The notes: a model not told the origin generated them from the letters alone. Positions 51,827 to 59,412 are shown, counted from the first letter of the stretch. The stretch: 64,000 nt of DNA from Acidobacteriota bacterium (GCA_016192145.1 JACPUT010000006.1:620001-684000), one strand, 5' to 3'. Made by a program: numbers and translations.

Positions 51827-54123
51827 GTCTGGAGGGCCAGGGGCTGGAAGGCGAGCGGATGGCTGAGGCGCTGCTCGGCTTGGGTGATGGCGGCGCGGGC
51901 GAGGTGGTAGGCCAGGGTGGATTCGGCCCCCTGGTTCTCGTTCACGCGATCGGAGTGCAGGCCGTCGCAGCAGCCGCCCGTCCGAGCGTCGTAGAGGGGA
52001 AGGGTCAGGTCATTGCGCCCCAGGAACCACTCGAAGGCGCGCTGGGCCTCCACGCGCCAGGCGGGATCCCCCGTGATGCGGAAGGCCTCGAGGGCCGCGC
52101 TGACCATGGCCTGCGCCTCCACCGGCTGCTGGTCGAAATCGGCCCGGGCCCCATCCCGTGAGTAGAAGCCGTTGCTGCCGATGGGGCGGAAATGGCCGGC
52201 GGGGGTCTTCTGCACGGAGCTGAGCCAGCGGAGGGATTTCAAGGCGATGGCCAACGCGTCCTCATCCCCCTTGGCCTCGGCGCTGACGAGCAAGGCCTGG
52301 CAGAGCCGCGCGTTCTCATAGGTGGTGCTGGGCTCGAACCAGGGCCAGGCCTCGGTGGCGCTCTGGTGCCAGATCCGGACGAGGTGGGCCGTGAGCCAAT
52401 GGCGGACGTCCTTGGCACGGGCGTGGTCCGGCGCGACCTGGAGGCACTCCTGGATGCCCAGCAGGGTGAAGGCCCAGGCGCGCGGAGAGGAAAACGCCTC
52501 CACCTGGGTGAGGCTCTGGTCGAAGAGGCGGACGCAGAGCCGCTGGCGCCCCGCGTCGTGGGATCTCGCCATGCCCGTGCCGAGGGCCCAGAGGGCGCGG
52601 CCTTGGCTCTCCTCGCTGCCGGCCAGCTCCAGCCACTGGCGGCCGTAGCTCATGAAGTTGCGGAAGCGCCCGGTCTTGGCATCCAGGGCGGCGGCCAGGA
52701 AGGCCAGGTAGCGGGTGGCGAGCCGATCCAGCTGATCGGGCAGGGGGTGGCCGCCCAGTTCCTCGAGCAGGCAGCACAGGACGAAGGCCCGGGCGTTGTC
52801 ATCCGTGCAGTAGCCCTCCTGAAGGCTGGGCACGTCGAAGATGGCGTGCTGAAAGAGGCCCGTGTCATCGGTCATCCGCACCAGGTGATCCATTCGCAGC
52901 GGCGGCAGCTCGTAGGGTCGGTTGGCCAGGGTCCACCCGGCGAAGGCGGCGCGGGGTCGGGCACGGCGATCCGTCCGTGCCTGCTGGAAGGATTCCAAGT
53001 ACCGGGTGGCCGTGGAGGGCCAGATCATCGCCCGGCCAAGGCGATAGGCCTCCTCCCGGGTATGGGCCAATCGCTTGGCGGAGCCCAGGAACTCGCAGAC
53101 GCCAGCGGCGATGGCCCCCGGATCCCGGAAGGGCACCAGGATGCCGCGTCCATCCGCCAGCAGTTCCTGGGCGTGGCAATAAGGGGTCGACACGATGGCC
53201 TTGCCCGCGCCGAACACGTAAGCGAGGGTGCCCGAGGTGATCTGTTCAGGGTTGAGGTAGGGCGTGAGATAGATGTCCGCGGCCCCGATGAACTCCGCCA
53301 GATCCTCCGGGGATACGAAGCGGTTGTAGAAGATCACCTGGTCCCGCACCCCAAGCTCCTCGGCCAGCCGCTCCAGGCCGAGGCGGTACCGCTCGCCCTC
53401 CTGGGCCAACAGGTGGGGATGGGTGGCGCCCAGCACGAGGTAAACCGCATCCGGGTGCACCCGGAGGATGTGGGGCAGGGCCTGGATGGCGTACTCGATG
53501 CCCTTGCCGGGGCTCAGGAGGCCGAAGGTGAGGAGCACGGGCCGCCCCTCCACGCCGAACTGGGATTTGCATGCGCTGGAGTCGCGGAAGGGCAGATCCG
53601 GGATGCCATGGGGGATGAGGTCCACCTTCGTCTCGGGTACCCCATAGGTCTCCCATAGGATGTCCACGCCTTTGCGGGCCATGACCACGAGCCGGGCGCT
53701 GTGCCGAATCAGCCCGGCCATCACGGCGCGCTGATCCGGATCCGGTTCCCGGAGCACCGAGTGGAGGGTGGTCACCACGGGCATCCGCACCTCCTTGAGC
53801 AGCGTCAGGAGGTGGCTGCCCGCGGGCCCGCCGAAGATGCCGAATTCGTGCTGCACGCACAACACATCCACGTCGTTGAAGTTGAGGAAGTCCGCCGCGC
53901 GGCGGTAGGCGTCGAGATCCTTCTCGGGCACTTCGAACCGCACCCGGGGCGGGTAGGCGTAACCCTCGGGCCGGTCGTCCATGGCCACGGCCAGGCACTC
54001 CCCTTGGGGTTCCGCCGTGGCCACGGCCTCGCAGAGGTCCCGGGTGAAGGTGGCGATCCCGCACTGCCGGGGCGTGTAGTTCCCCAGGAAGGCGATCCGG
54101 CGGGGCGAGGGTGGGTGGCTCAT
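51823..54123 (-). CDS. Bifunctional-looking protein: GT4 glycosyltransferase plus C-terminal helical toroid
   Basis: 766 residues. Residues about 8-390 form a GT-B glycosyltransferase: LGNYTPRQCGIATFTRDL at the start, LLTFGLLSPGKGIEYAIQAL, and the GT4 E-x7-E region (YLNPEQITSGTLAYVFGAGK). Residues about 410-766 look like an alpha/alpha toroid of glycosidase type (TDDNARAFVLCCLLEEL, FSSPRAWAFTLLGIQECL, ARTGGCCDGLHSDRVNEN). Coupled to a GH130 phosphorylase. The pair probably builds and turns over a mannose-containing glycan; that is inference. Confidence 0.8.
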   Translation of the reverse strand: MSHPPSPRRIAFLGNYTPRQCGIATFTRDLCEAVATAEPQGECLAVAMDDRPEGYAYPPRVRFEVPEKDLDAYRRAADFLNFNDVDVLCVQHEFGIFGGPAGSHLLTLLKEVRMPVVTTLHSVLREPDPDQRAVMAGLIRHSARLVVMARKGVDILWETYGVPETKVDLIPHGIPDLPFRDSSACKSQFGVEGRPVLLTFGLLSPGKGIEYAIQALPHILRVHPDAVYLVLGATHPHLLAQEGERYRLGLERLAEELGVRDQVIFYNRFVSPEDLAEFIGAADIYLTPYLNPEQITSGTLAYVFGAGKAIVSTPYCHAQELLADGRGILVPFRDPGAIAAGVCEFLGSAKRLAHTREEAYRLGRAMIWPSTATRYLESFQQARTDRRARPRAAFAGWTLANRPYELPPLRMDHLVRMTDDTGLFQHAIFDVPSLQEGYCTDDNARAFVLCCLLEELGGHPLPDQLDRLATRYLAFLAAALDAKTGRFRNFMSYGRQWLELAGSEESQGRALWALGTGMARSHDAGRQRLCVRLFDQSLTQVEAFSSPRAWAFTLLGIQECLQVAPDHARAKDVRHWLTAHLVRIWHQSATEAWPWFEPSTTYENARLCQALLVSAEAKGDEDALAIALKSLRWLSSVQKTPAGHFRPIGSNGFYSRDGARADFDQQPVEAQAMVSAALEAFRITGDPAWRVEAQRAFEWFLGRNDLTLPLYDARTGGCCDGLHSDRVNENQGAESTLAYHLARAAITQAEQRLSHPLAFQPLALQT

Positions 54124-54509
54124 GGCCGGGACCCCACGGTTGCTGGAGGGCGCGCCGCCAAGGTGACACCGGCCCGATGGCCCTGACTGCCAACCCGCTC
54201 CCCGCGCCCCGTCATCTGACCCCCCCCCTGGGCTTCACCCAGGCTGGAAGCGACCTGATTTGAATGCTTGGATCCGGATGGATCCTTCAAACCACCCAAC
54301 ATCTGATCCTGCGCCCGAAATTTCCGTCACGCCAGGAAAAGGCTTGGAAATATTCCAGCCTGTGATGGCAGTCATGGTGAGAAAAGACGGCTCTGGAAAG
54401 GGGGCTTGAAGGGGGTCCGGCCCGATCTTCCGGGGCCGGAGGCGGCTTCAAACTCCTCGAGCATCCCTTCTGCTGCCAAGCTCTGAAATCGATCCACGCG
54501 GGGTGAACC
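54124..54509. other. Gene-free gap before the MetX-like gene
   Basis: 386 bases. It contains a small hairpin CCTGGGCTTCACCCAGG near 54230 and AT-richer text at 54290-54370 that may carry divergent promoters for the glycosyltransferase and MetX-like genes. No reading frame or RNA gene is convincing. Confidence 0.4.
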
Positions 54510-55580
54510 ATGAAGACGCTGCGATTCCCCTTCCTCCTTCCGGCGTTGCTCTGCGCCAGCCTGCTGGCGGCCCAGGCCCCCGCCGAGGGCGATGCCATCC
54601 TCCGGAACTTCCGGTTCCGCTCGGGGGAGGAACTGGCCGAGCTCCGCATCCATTACCGCACCTATGGCACCCCCCGGAAAGATGCCGCGGGCGTGGTCCG
54701 CAACGCCGTGCTCATCACCCACGGCACCACGGGCAGCGGCGGCCAGTTCGTGCGGCCGGAGTTCGCGGGCCGCCTCTTCGGCCCCGGCCAGCCGCTGGAT
54801 GCCGCGAACTACTACATCGTGCTCCCCGATGGCATCGGCCACGGGAAGTCGAGCAAGCCCAGCGACGGCCTGCACGCGCGGTTTCCCCGCTATGGCTACC
54901 TCGACATGGTGGAGGCGCAGCGGCGCCTGCTCACGGAAGCGTTGGGCGTGACCCACCTCCGCCTCGTCATGGGCACCTCCATGGGCGGCATGCACACCTG
55001 GTTGTGGGGCCAGCTGCATCCCGAGATGATGGACGCCCTGATGCCCATGGCCAGCCTGCCCACCCAGATCGCGGGGCGGAACCGGGTGTGGCGCCGCATG
55101 GTCATCGATGCCATCCGGAAGGATCCCCAGTGGAAGGGCGGCGACTACAAGACCCAGCCCCAGTCCCTCCGCCTGGCCGCCCAAATGCTCTACTTCATGG
55201 GCAGCAATCCCGTACTCCGCCAAGGGGAGGCCCCCACCCTCGCACAAGTGGATACGCGCTTGGACGCCTATGCGGACAGCTACGAGAAGACGGGCGACGC
55301 CAATGACGTGCTCTACGCCTTGGAAGCCTCCCGGGACTACGATCCCGGGCCTGGTCTGGCCCGCATCCAGGCGCCCCTCCTGGCCGTGAACACCGCCGAT
55401 GACCTCATCAATCCACCCGAATTGGGCATCCTGGAGCGCGAGATCCAACGCGTTCCCAAGGGGCGGGCCGTCGTCCTGCCCCTGAGCCCCCAGACGCGGG
55501 GACATGGCAGCCACACGGTGGCGGCGCTGTGGGAGGGATACCTCCTCGAGTTGCTCAAACAAACAGCGCCGAAACCCTAA
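54510..55580 (+). CDS. Exported alpha/beta hydrolase of the MetX (homoserine acetyltransferase) family
   Basis: 356 residues with a signal peptide (about 1-20, ending LLAAQA). The nucleophile is in LVMGTSMGGMHTWLWG, the acid in NTADDLINPPE and the His in GHGSHTVAALW. The fold is MetX-like, but true MetX enzymes are cytoplasmic, so this exported form is more likely a hydrolase than a methionine-pathway enzyme. No met genes lie nearby. Confidence 0.78.
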   Translation: MKTLRFPFLLPALLCASLLAAQAPAEGDAILRNFRFRSGEELAELRIHYRTYGTPRKDAAGVVRNAVLITHGTTGSGGQFVRPEFAGRLFGPGQPLDAANYYIVLPDGIGHGKSSKPSDGLHARFPRYGYLDMVEAQRRLLTEALGVTHLRLVMGTSMGGMHTWLWGQLHPEMMDALMPMASLPTQIAGRNRVWRRMVIDAIRKDPQWKGGDYKTQPQSLRLAAQMLYFMGSNPVLRQGEAPTLAQVDTRLDAYADSYEKTGDANDVLYALEASRDYDPGPGLARIQAPLLAVNTADDLINPPELGILEREIQRVPKGRAVVLPLSPQTRGHGSHTVAALWEGYLLELLKQTAPKP

Positions 55581-55702
55581 GCGCGAGTCCAGGCAACCTC
55601 TGGGGCCCCTGCCTTCGCTCCCCGGATTCCCACGCCAGAGGCGGGCTGCCGGCCGCTCCTGAAGGTGGAACTTCCGCCCTGGGCCGATATCATGCATGAG
55701 AA

Positions 55703-56746
55703 ATGCGAGCGCCCATGACGATGCCCCAAGGAACAACCACCCGCTGCCTGTTGTGCGGGTCTGACGTCCAGCAACACCATCCCGCGCAGCCTGGGTACCG
55801 CCTGGGCTCCACTTTCGAGATCCATCATTGCGCGGCCTGCGACACCTCCTTCGCCCATCCCATGGAGGTTGATTCCGCGATCTACGACGCCATCTACGCG
55901 CATCCCGACGAGATCTCCGGGTACGACCGCTACGCGAAGTACGCGAGGTCGGTCTTGGAAGTCGCGGATCCACTGGCCCTGCTCGCCGATTCGGAGGATG
56001 TCTACTGGTCCATCCGCGCCTGCGTCGAACAGCTGGAGCCGGGGGCTCGGATCCTCGAAGTGGGCTCCGGGCTGGGCTACATGACCTACGCCCTGCTCAA
56101 GGCCGGTTACAACGTGACCGGAATGGACATCTCCAAGGTGGCCGTGGAAAACGCCAAGGCCCGCTACGGCCCGCATTACCAGGAGGCGGACCTCGCGGAG
56201 TGGAGCGTCCAGAAGGCGGGCGAGTTTGACATGGTGCTCATGGCGGAACTCATTGAGCACATTCCCGACCCGCTCGCGTTCTTGAGGATGGCCGCCAAGC
56301 TGCTCCGTCCCGGAGGGCGCCTGGTCGTGACCACTCCGAACAAATCCCATTACCCCAAGTGGATGCTCTGGGAATCGGATCCGCCGCCCGTCCACCTCTG
56401 GTGGTTTTCGGAAGCCTCCATGAAGGTGTTCGCCCGGGAACTGGGATTGGGGATCGCGTTCGTCGACTTCACCCCCTTCAACCGCGACCATGGGGCCCAA
56501 CCCCTGGCCCGCATCCACATGCCGGGGCTCCCGACCCAGGGCGCCAAGCTGGACGAGCAGAACCGCCCCCTTGCCCCCGAAGCCCTTCTCCGGGCGGAAC
56601 GGGCGCGCCGCCCCCGCTTGTATCCCCTTCGAAAGTTCCAGCGATCCGCCGTCCGCCGATTCCAGTCGCTGCGGGAGTGGATCCGCCCCACCCCTCCGGG
56701 CCGATCGAGCGCGAGCCTCTGCGCCGTGCTGACCAAGCCCGAGTAG
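55703..56746 (+). CDS. SAM-dependent methyltransferase with N-terminal zinc-ribbon
   Basis: 347 residues from ATG 55703 (55715 is an alternative; neither has a strong ribosome site). N-terminal CLLCGS and HHCAACDTSFAHP form a four-Cys zinc ribbon. Then a class I methyltransferase: RILEVGSGLGYMTYALLKAG (motif I), MDISKVAVENA and LLRPGGRLVVTTPNKSHYPK. Zinc ribbon plus methyltransferase 25-type proteins often act on sugars in surface glycan synthesis. A basic C-terminal tail (RRPRLYPLRKFQRSAVRR) is unusual. Confidence 0.8.
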   Translation: MRAPMTMPQGTTTRCLLCGSDVQQHHPAQPGYRLGSTFEIHHCAACDTSFAHPMEVDSAIYDAIYAHPDEISGYDRYAKYARSVLEVADPLALLADSEDVYWSIRACVEQLEPGARILEVGSGLGYMTYALLKAGYNVTGMDISKVAVENAKARYGPHYQEADLAEWSVQKAGEFDMVLMAELIEHIPDPLAFLRMAAKLLRPGGRLVVTTPNKSHYPKWMLWESDPPPVHLWWFSEASMKVFARELGLGIAFVDFTPFNRDHGAQPLARIHMPGLPTQGAKLDEQNRPLAPEALLRAERARRPRLYPLRKFQRSAVRRFQSLREWIRPTPPGRSSASLCAVLTKPE

Positions 56747-57403
56747 GGAGGGATTGGAACCGCCGGAACCAGCCCGGAGCCAACTCGCCAGGGCCTTTCG
56801 GGTTCGGGCCGGGGCGGCCCTTCAGCTCCACAGGCCGTTCCTTGGGGTGGGAAACCCAAGTGAACCGGATCCCCGTAGAGAGTTCGGGCGAGACCTCTCG
56901 GACCCCTGACCCAACGCCCATATCTCGTCCAAATTCATCTCGAGAACCGCGCGGAATCTGGTCTTGGCGGGGAGGCCTTTCGTAGAGATTCGCGATCTTC
57001 GGGGATGGTTCCAATCCTGTTTGGACCCTCTAGTCCTTGTGTTGCCCGCGCGAAATACCTGGAACCTTCAATCGGATCGTGGGCGGCCCCTTCCATCCGA
57101 CACCGGGTCTTACGCCTGAATCCGTCCATCCGATCGTGGTGGAGGTGAAAGGGCAAGGGGGTGCTGCCAAGGGTCTTAACTGGGTGCGGCTCTCGGACCT
57201 GCTCCACAACCGAACCCTGCTGCGTGATGGTCAGCTTCGGACTGTCGCATACCGATTGGCCCACGCCGTGGGGGCGGGTTGGCTCTAGAGGGGCAACGAA
57301 GATTTCCTTAATCTCGCCTTCCGATGCTGAATTCCAGGCCCGAGGGGGGAGGCTTGGTTGGAGGAGTATTTGGGACAACCTCAAAAAAAGTGAGACTAAC
57401 CGC
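56747..57403. other. Gene-free stretch before the tRNA array
   Basis: About 650 bases with several short frames in all directions, none with a ribosome site plus protein-like text. Base composition is a little lower in GC than the flanking genes. It probably contains decayed sequence at the border of the RNA island. Confidence 0.45.
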
Positions 57404-57432
57404 TTGACATCTTTTCAGTGAGATTGCAGGAT
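57404..57432 (+). promoter_or_regulatory. Candidate promoter of the tRNA/Ro60/RtcB island
   Basis: A perfect TTGACA (57404-57409) is followed 17 bases later by CAGGAT (427-432), a partial -10. AGTGAGA occurs twice around it (57389-57395 and 57417-57423), which could be an operator pair. It lies upstream of all array tRNAs and in the right direction. No sigma-54 (GG-N10-GC) element was found, unlike promoters controlled by RtcR. Confidence 0.4.
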
Positions 57433-57478
57433 CACTCATCGACCTGGATTTGACCCGGGCCATCCCAAGGAGTTCATC

Positions 57479-57638
57479 GTGTATCCCAAGACCCAACAGA
57501 CGACCCCCCTCAGCGCAGCTGCGCTGGAGGCGATGGTCTCCGTGCTGGGTATTGGCTCCCGGTGCGGATGGCTACGAGGTTCCAGGCCTACAACGGAACC
57601 CCAAGATCGCCGCAGGAATCATAGCTTTCCGAGCTTGA
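57479..57638 (+). pseudogene. Short frameshifted reading frame at the head of the array
   Basis: AAGGAG lies seven bases before GTG 57479. The text starts protein-like (MYPKTQQTTPLSAAALEAM, VSVLG) and then, near 57545, protein-like text continues only in the next frame (GADGYEVPGLQRNPKIAAG, IIAFRA, stop at 57638). It is probably a small gene broken by a one-base indel. No family recognised. Confidence 0.4.
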
Positions 57639-57810
57639 TTCCAACCGTGTAAGGCGTTTCCCCGGCAGACAAGGGGAGCGGGCCCGAAAGGGACCAGCGC
57701 CTTCCCTTGAACCGGCAGCCCAAGGTGCATTGGGCGCGGGCCAGAGCTTTGAGCTCCTGGACCAACTGGAAGCATGGGATCCACGGTCACGACGGTTCAC
57801 CCGTCCCCTT

Positions 57811-57884
57811 TCCCGTTTCGGTCAATGGGAGGCCGCCGCGCTCTGAACGCGGAGACCGAGGTTCGATTCCTCGAGCGGGAGCCA
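57811..57884 (+). tRNA. tRNA-Gln (CUG)
   Basis: Full cloverleaf: acceptor 57811-57817/874-880, D stem GGTC/GGCC, anticodon stem CCGCG/CGCGG with loop CTCTGAA, T stem CGAGG/CCTCG with TTCGATT. Discriminator G, encoded CCA at 882-884, and a second CCA follows directly. Confidence 0.93.
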
Positions 57885-57892
57885 CCATCAGG

Positions 57893-57967
57893 TGGGGGGT
57901 TGGCCAATTGGTAGGCTCGCGGCCTTTGAAGCCGCCTGTGAGGGTTCGAGTCCCTCCCCCCTAGCCA
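57893..57967 (+). tRNA. tRNA-Gln (UUG)
   Basis: Full cloverleaf; acceptor TGGGGGG/CCCCCTA, anticodon stem GCGGC/GCCGC with loop CTTTGAA, T arm GAGGG-TTCGAGT-CCCTC, encoded CCA. It begins 8 bases after the first tRNA's CCA. Confidence 0.93.
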
Positions 57968-57974
57968 CACCCAA

Positions 57975-58063
57975 GGAAGCGTGCCGGAACGGTAAACGGG
58001 CCTGATTGCTAATCAGGGGCCCCATTAAAGGGCGTACAGGTTCGAGCCCTGTCGCTTCCGCCA
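57975..58063 (+). tRNA. tRNA-Ser (GCU)
   Basis: Class II tRNA; acceptor GGAAGCG/CGCTTCC, anticodon stem CCTGA/TCAGG with loop TTGCTAA, long variable arm (58018-58035), T arm ACAGG-TTCGAGC-CCTGT, encoded CCA. Confidence 0.93.
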
Positions 58064-58077
58064 AAGCTTTGTCGATC

Positions 58078-58171
58078 ATTGAAAATTGCATAATGGATAA
58101 ATGGCAAATACGCATGTTTAAGAGCATGCGTGAGTAGAAATAGACCTCTCGTGAGGTCGTTCGACGAGAGC
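58078..58171 (+). ncRNA. AT-rich tRNA-like or structured RNA element
   Basis: Much richer in A/T than its neighbours. ACGCATG (58110-58116) pairs with CATGCGT (58125-58131) around loop TTTAAGAG, which resembles a Leu(UAA) anticodon loop. The text before it (TGGATAAATGGCAAATACG) resembles a Leu D-arm. GACCTC-TCGT-GAGGTC (58143-58158) is a perfect hairpin, followed by a GTTCGA T-loop-like word. No acceptor stem or CCA could be placed. It may be a degenerate phage-type tRNA-Leu or another small RNA. Confidence 0.4.
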
Positions 58172-58238
58172 GCGCCATCTTCAACCCCGGCAGCCCATCA
58201 GGGCACCGGTCATGCGAGGAACGCGCCCCGTCATCTAA

Positions 58239-58316
58239 GGTGCATTGGGGGAGTCTGGATTCCCCGCCGGCCTGTCAAGTCGGAGAGCAGGGGTTCAAAT
58301 CCCCTATGCACCGCCA
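58239..58316 (+). tRNA. tRNA-Asp (GUC)
   Basis: Acceptor GGTGCAT/ATGCACC, anticodon stem CCGGC/GTCGG with loop CTGTCAA, T arm AGGGG-TTCAAAT-CCCCT, encoded CCA. Complete fold. Confidence 0.93.
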
Positions 58317-58321
58317 ATCAC

Positions 58322-58388
58322 GGTCCCATGGGCAAATCGGCTAAGCCCCGGGTGGAGATTCCGGGTTCAAGCCCCGGTGGGACTGCCA
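58322..58388 (+). tRNA. tRNA-like gene lacking an anticodon arm
   Basis: Acceptor (GGTCCCA/TGGGACT), a D-arm-like part (GGC...GCC), T arm (CCGGG-TTCAAGC-CCCGG) and encoded CCA are intact. Only 13 bases (58348-58360) lie between D arm and T stem, where a normal tRNA has about 22. No anticodon stem-loop fits, so isotype cannot be given. Confidence 0.6.
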
Positions 58389-58390
58389 AC

Positions 58391-58467
58391 GCGAGCGTGG
58401 CGGAAGCGGCATACGCACCAGCCCGAGGAGCTGGGTCATGAGAGTTCGAATCTCTCCGTTCGCACCA
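58391..58467 (+). tRNA. tRNA-Leu (GAG) with short variable loop and C33
   Basis: Acceptor GCGAGCG/CGTTCGC, Leu-like D-arm text (TGGCGGAAGCGGCATACGC), anticodon stem CCAGC/GCTGG, loop CCGAGGA, T arm GAGAG-TTCGAAT-CTCTC, encoded CCA. The variable loop is 5 bases (GTCAT) instead of the long class II arm, and position 33 is C, not T. Confidence 0.82.
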
Positions 58468-58470
58468 ATT

Positions 58471-58558
58471 GCCGGGAATGCTCCCACGGTGGGACAGCAG
58501 CCTGTAAACCTGCAGAGCCATGAGCTCACAGAAGGTTCGACTCCTTCTCCCGGCACCA
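58471..58558 (+). tRNA. tRNA-Tyr (GUA)
   Basis: Class II; acceptor GCCGGGA/TCCCGGC, loop CTGTAAA, long variable arm with stem GAGC/GCTC, T arm GAAGG-TTCGACT-CCTTC, encoded CCA. One C-C mismatch closes the anticodon loop. Confidence 0.9.
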
Positions 58559-58561
58559 TTA

Positions 58562-58644
58562 GGGCCCCACAGCCAAGGGCAGGGTAGCGGCAGCGGTGGC
58601 CGTGACGCGATCGAGCGAGGTCGTCCCTGTTCCTGGGCCCACCA
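58562..58644 (+). tRNA. Degenerate tRNA-like gene (Pro-CGG-like)
   Basis: Acceptor ends pair 6 of 7 (GGGCCCC/TGGGCCC) with encoded CCA. GCGGC/GCCGT with loop AGCGGTG is anticodon-like (CGG, but G33). No regular T arm: only a TTCC word remains, and GACG/CGTC pairs across an inserted segment. Probably decayed or recombined. Confidence 0.5.
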
Positions 58645-58647
58645 ATC

Positions 58648-58722
58648 CGGAGTCTGGGCCAGTGGCTGGCCACCTGTTTTGGGAACAGGGCCAGGTAGGT
58701 TCGAATCCTACGACTCCGACCA
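58648..58722 (+). tRNA. tRNA-Pro (UGG)
   Basis: Acceptor CGGAGTC/GACTCCG, anticodon stem CCTGT/ACAGG with loop TTTGGGA, T arm GTAGG-TTCGAAT-CCTAC, encoded CCA. Complete fold. Confidence 0.93.
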
Positions 58723-58728
58723 ATCCCT

Positions 58729-58802
58729 GCGGCCATGGTCTAGCGGGAGGACAGCAGGTCGCCAGCCTGCAAGCACGGGTTCAATCCCCGTTGGCCGCTC
58801 CA
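58729..58802 (+). tRNA. tRNA-Gly (GCC) with C33
   Basis: Acceptor GCGGCCA/TGGCCGC, D stem GTCT/GGAC, anticodon stem GCAGG/CCTGC, loop TCGCCAG, T arm ACGGG-TTCAATC-CCCGT, discriminator T, encoded CCA. Position 33 is C. Confidence 0.87.
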
Positions 58803-58805
58803 CTC

Positions 58806-58881
58806 GCGTCTCAAGCTGCTTTGGAATAGCACCTGCCTTTTAAGCAGGGGGTACTGGGTTCGAATCCCAGGAGACGCACCA
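58806..58881 (+). tRNA. tRNA-Lys (UUU)
   Basis: Acceptor GCGTCTC/GAGACGC, anticodon stem CCTGC/GCAGG with loop CTTTTAA, T arm CTGGG-TTCGAAT-CCCAG, encoded CCA. Complete fold. Confidence 0.93.
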
Positions 58882-58970
58882 CACCGTTGCAGGCGAGCCG
58901 GATGCTCACCAGGGCCTCATAAGCCCAGGTTGCCCAGTTCAACTCGTGGAGCGTATCAAAGCAATCGGTG
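58882..58970 (+). ncRNA. tRNA-like RNA with bulged 9-bp closing stem and Met-type CAU loop
   Basis: CACCG-TTGC (58882-58890) pairs with GCAA-T-CGGTG (58961-58970), leaving one bulged T. Inside are a D-arm-like hairpin GAGC-CGGAT-GCTC, an arm GGGC/GCCC with loop CTCATAA (Met anticodon CAU) and a poor T-arm (CCCAG-TTCAACT-CGTGG). No CCA follows. It is either a decayed tRNA-Met or a tRNA mimic of the kind seen in Ro60-bound Y RNAs. Confidence 0.45.
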
Positions 58971-58977
58971 GGGCCGC

Positions 58978-59077
58978 GCTGGGATGGCGGCCGAGCCCGA
59001 CAAGGCGGCCGACCGAGGCGGTGCGGGTCCACCGTTGAGGGAGGCCAACACAGCCGGGCGACGGCCGCCGTCCCAGC
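58978..59077 (+). ncRNA. Long structured hairpin RNA element in the array
   Basis: 58978-58993 pairs with 59062-59077 over 16 bp (one G-T), and the stem goes on with GCCCG (58995-58999) / CGGGC (59055-59059). An inner hairpin CGGTG/CACCG is present. There is no reading frame across it. Flanked by tRNA genes on the same strand. Confidence 0.6.
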
Positions 59078-59085
59078 CCTAAAGG

Positions 59086-59185
59086 GTTGAGCCAAAAGGG
59101 CCCTCATCCCGCGTCACGCCGCTCGGAGGATGAACCCGCATCCCCCTTCGCGCCCTTCCTTGGATGCGGGCCCTTTTGACTCAAC
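59086..59185 (+). ncRNA. Three-way-junction RNA element in the array
   Basis: An 18-base outer stem (59086-59103 with 59168-59185, one mismatch or G-T pair) encloses two hairpins: TCATCC/GGATGA (59104-59109/59127-59132) and GCATCC/GGATGC (59138-59143/59162-59167). The compact branch structure has no tRNA consensus. It lies next to the preceding hairpin element, so 58882-59185 is one block of non-tRNA structured RNA. Confidence 0.6.
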
Positions 59186-59237
59186 GCGGCTCCCGCCGAT
59201 TGCTTTGAGGCGCTCCATGGGCCTGCCACCAATTCCC

Positions 59238-59311
59238 GGGCTGTTAGTTCAAGGGAAGAACACCTGCCTTGCAAGCAGGGGATGGCGGTTCGATTCCGCC
59301 ACGGTCCACCA
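59238..59311 (+). tRNA. tRNA-Ala (UGC)
   Basis: Acceptor GGGCTGT/ACGGTCC, anticodon stem CCTGC/GCAGG with loop CTTGCAA, T arm GGCGG-TTCGATT-CCGCC, encoded CCA. The acceptor has the two G-T pairs usual for Ala-type recognition. Confidence 0.92.
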
Positions 59312-59316
59312 TCCAC

Positions 59317-59410
59317 GGAAGAGTGAGCGGAATGGCATCGCGCTCGCTTGGAAAGCGAGTTCACCGGGTGCACCCCCGGTGTGCAGGTTCGAATCCTGTC
59401 TCTTCCGCCA
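59317..59410 (+). tRNA. tRNA-Ser (GGA)
   Basis: Class II; acceptor GGAAGAG/CTCTTCC, anticodon stem CTCGC/GCGAG with loop TTGGAAA, long variable arm (CACCGGG/CCCCGGTG), T arm GCAGG-TTCGAAT-CCTGT, encoded CCA. Confidence 0.93.
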
Positions 59411-59412
59411 AT

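Noticed and set aside
54510-55580. Calling this gene metX, the methionine-pathway enzyme
   Set aside because: A clear signal peptide and lack of met neighbours make a pathway role unlikely; only the family is assigned.
57037-57288. 83-residue frame before the array
   Set aside because: No ribosome site, no hydrophobic or family pattern, and uneven codon use.
57811-57887. CCACCA at the end of tRNA-Gln(CUG) as a degradation tag
   Set aside because: The acceptor is well paired and does not start with GG; the second CCA is probably just spacer sequence.
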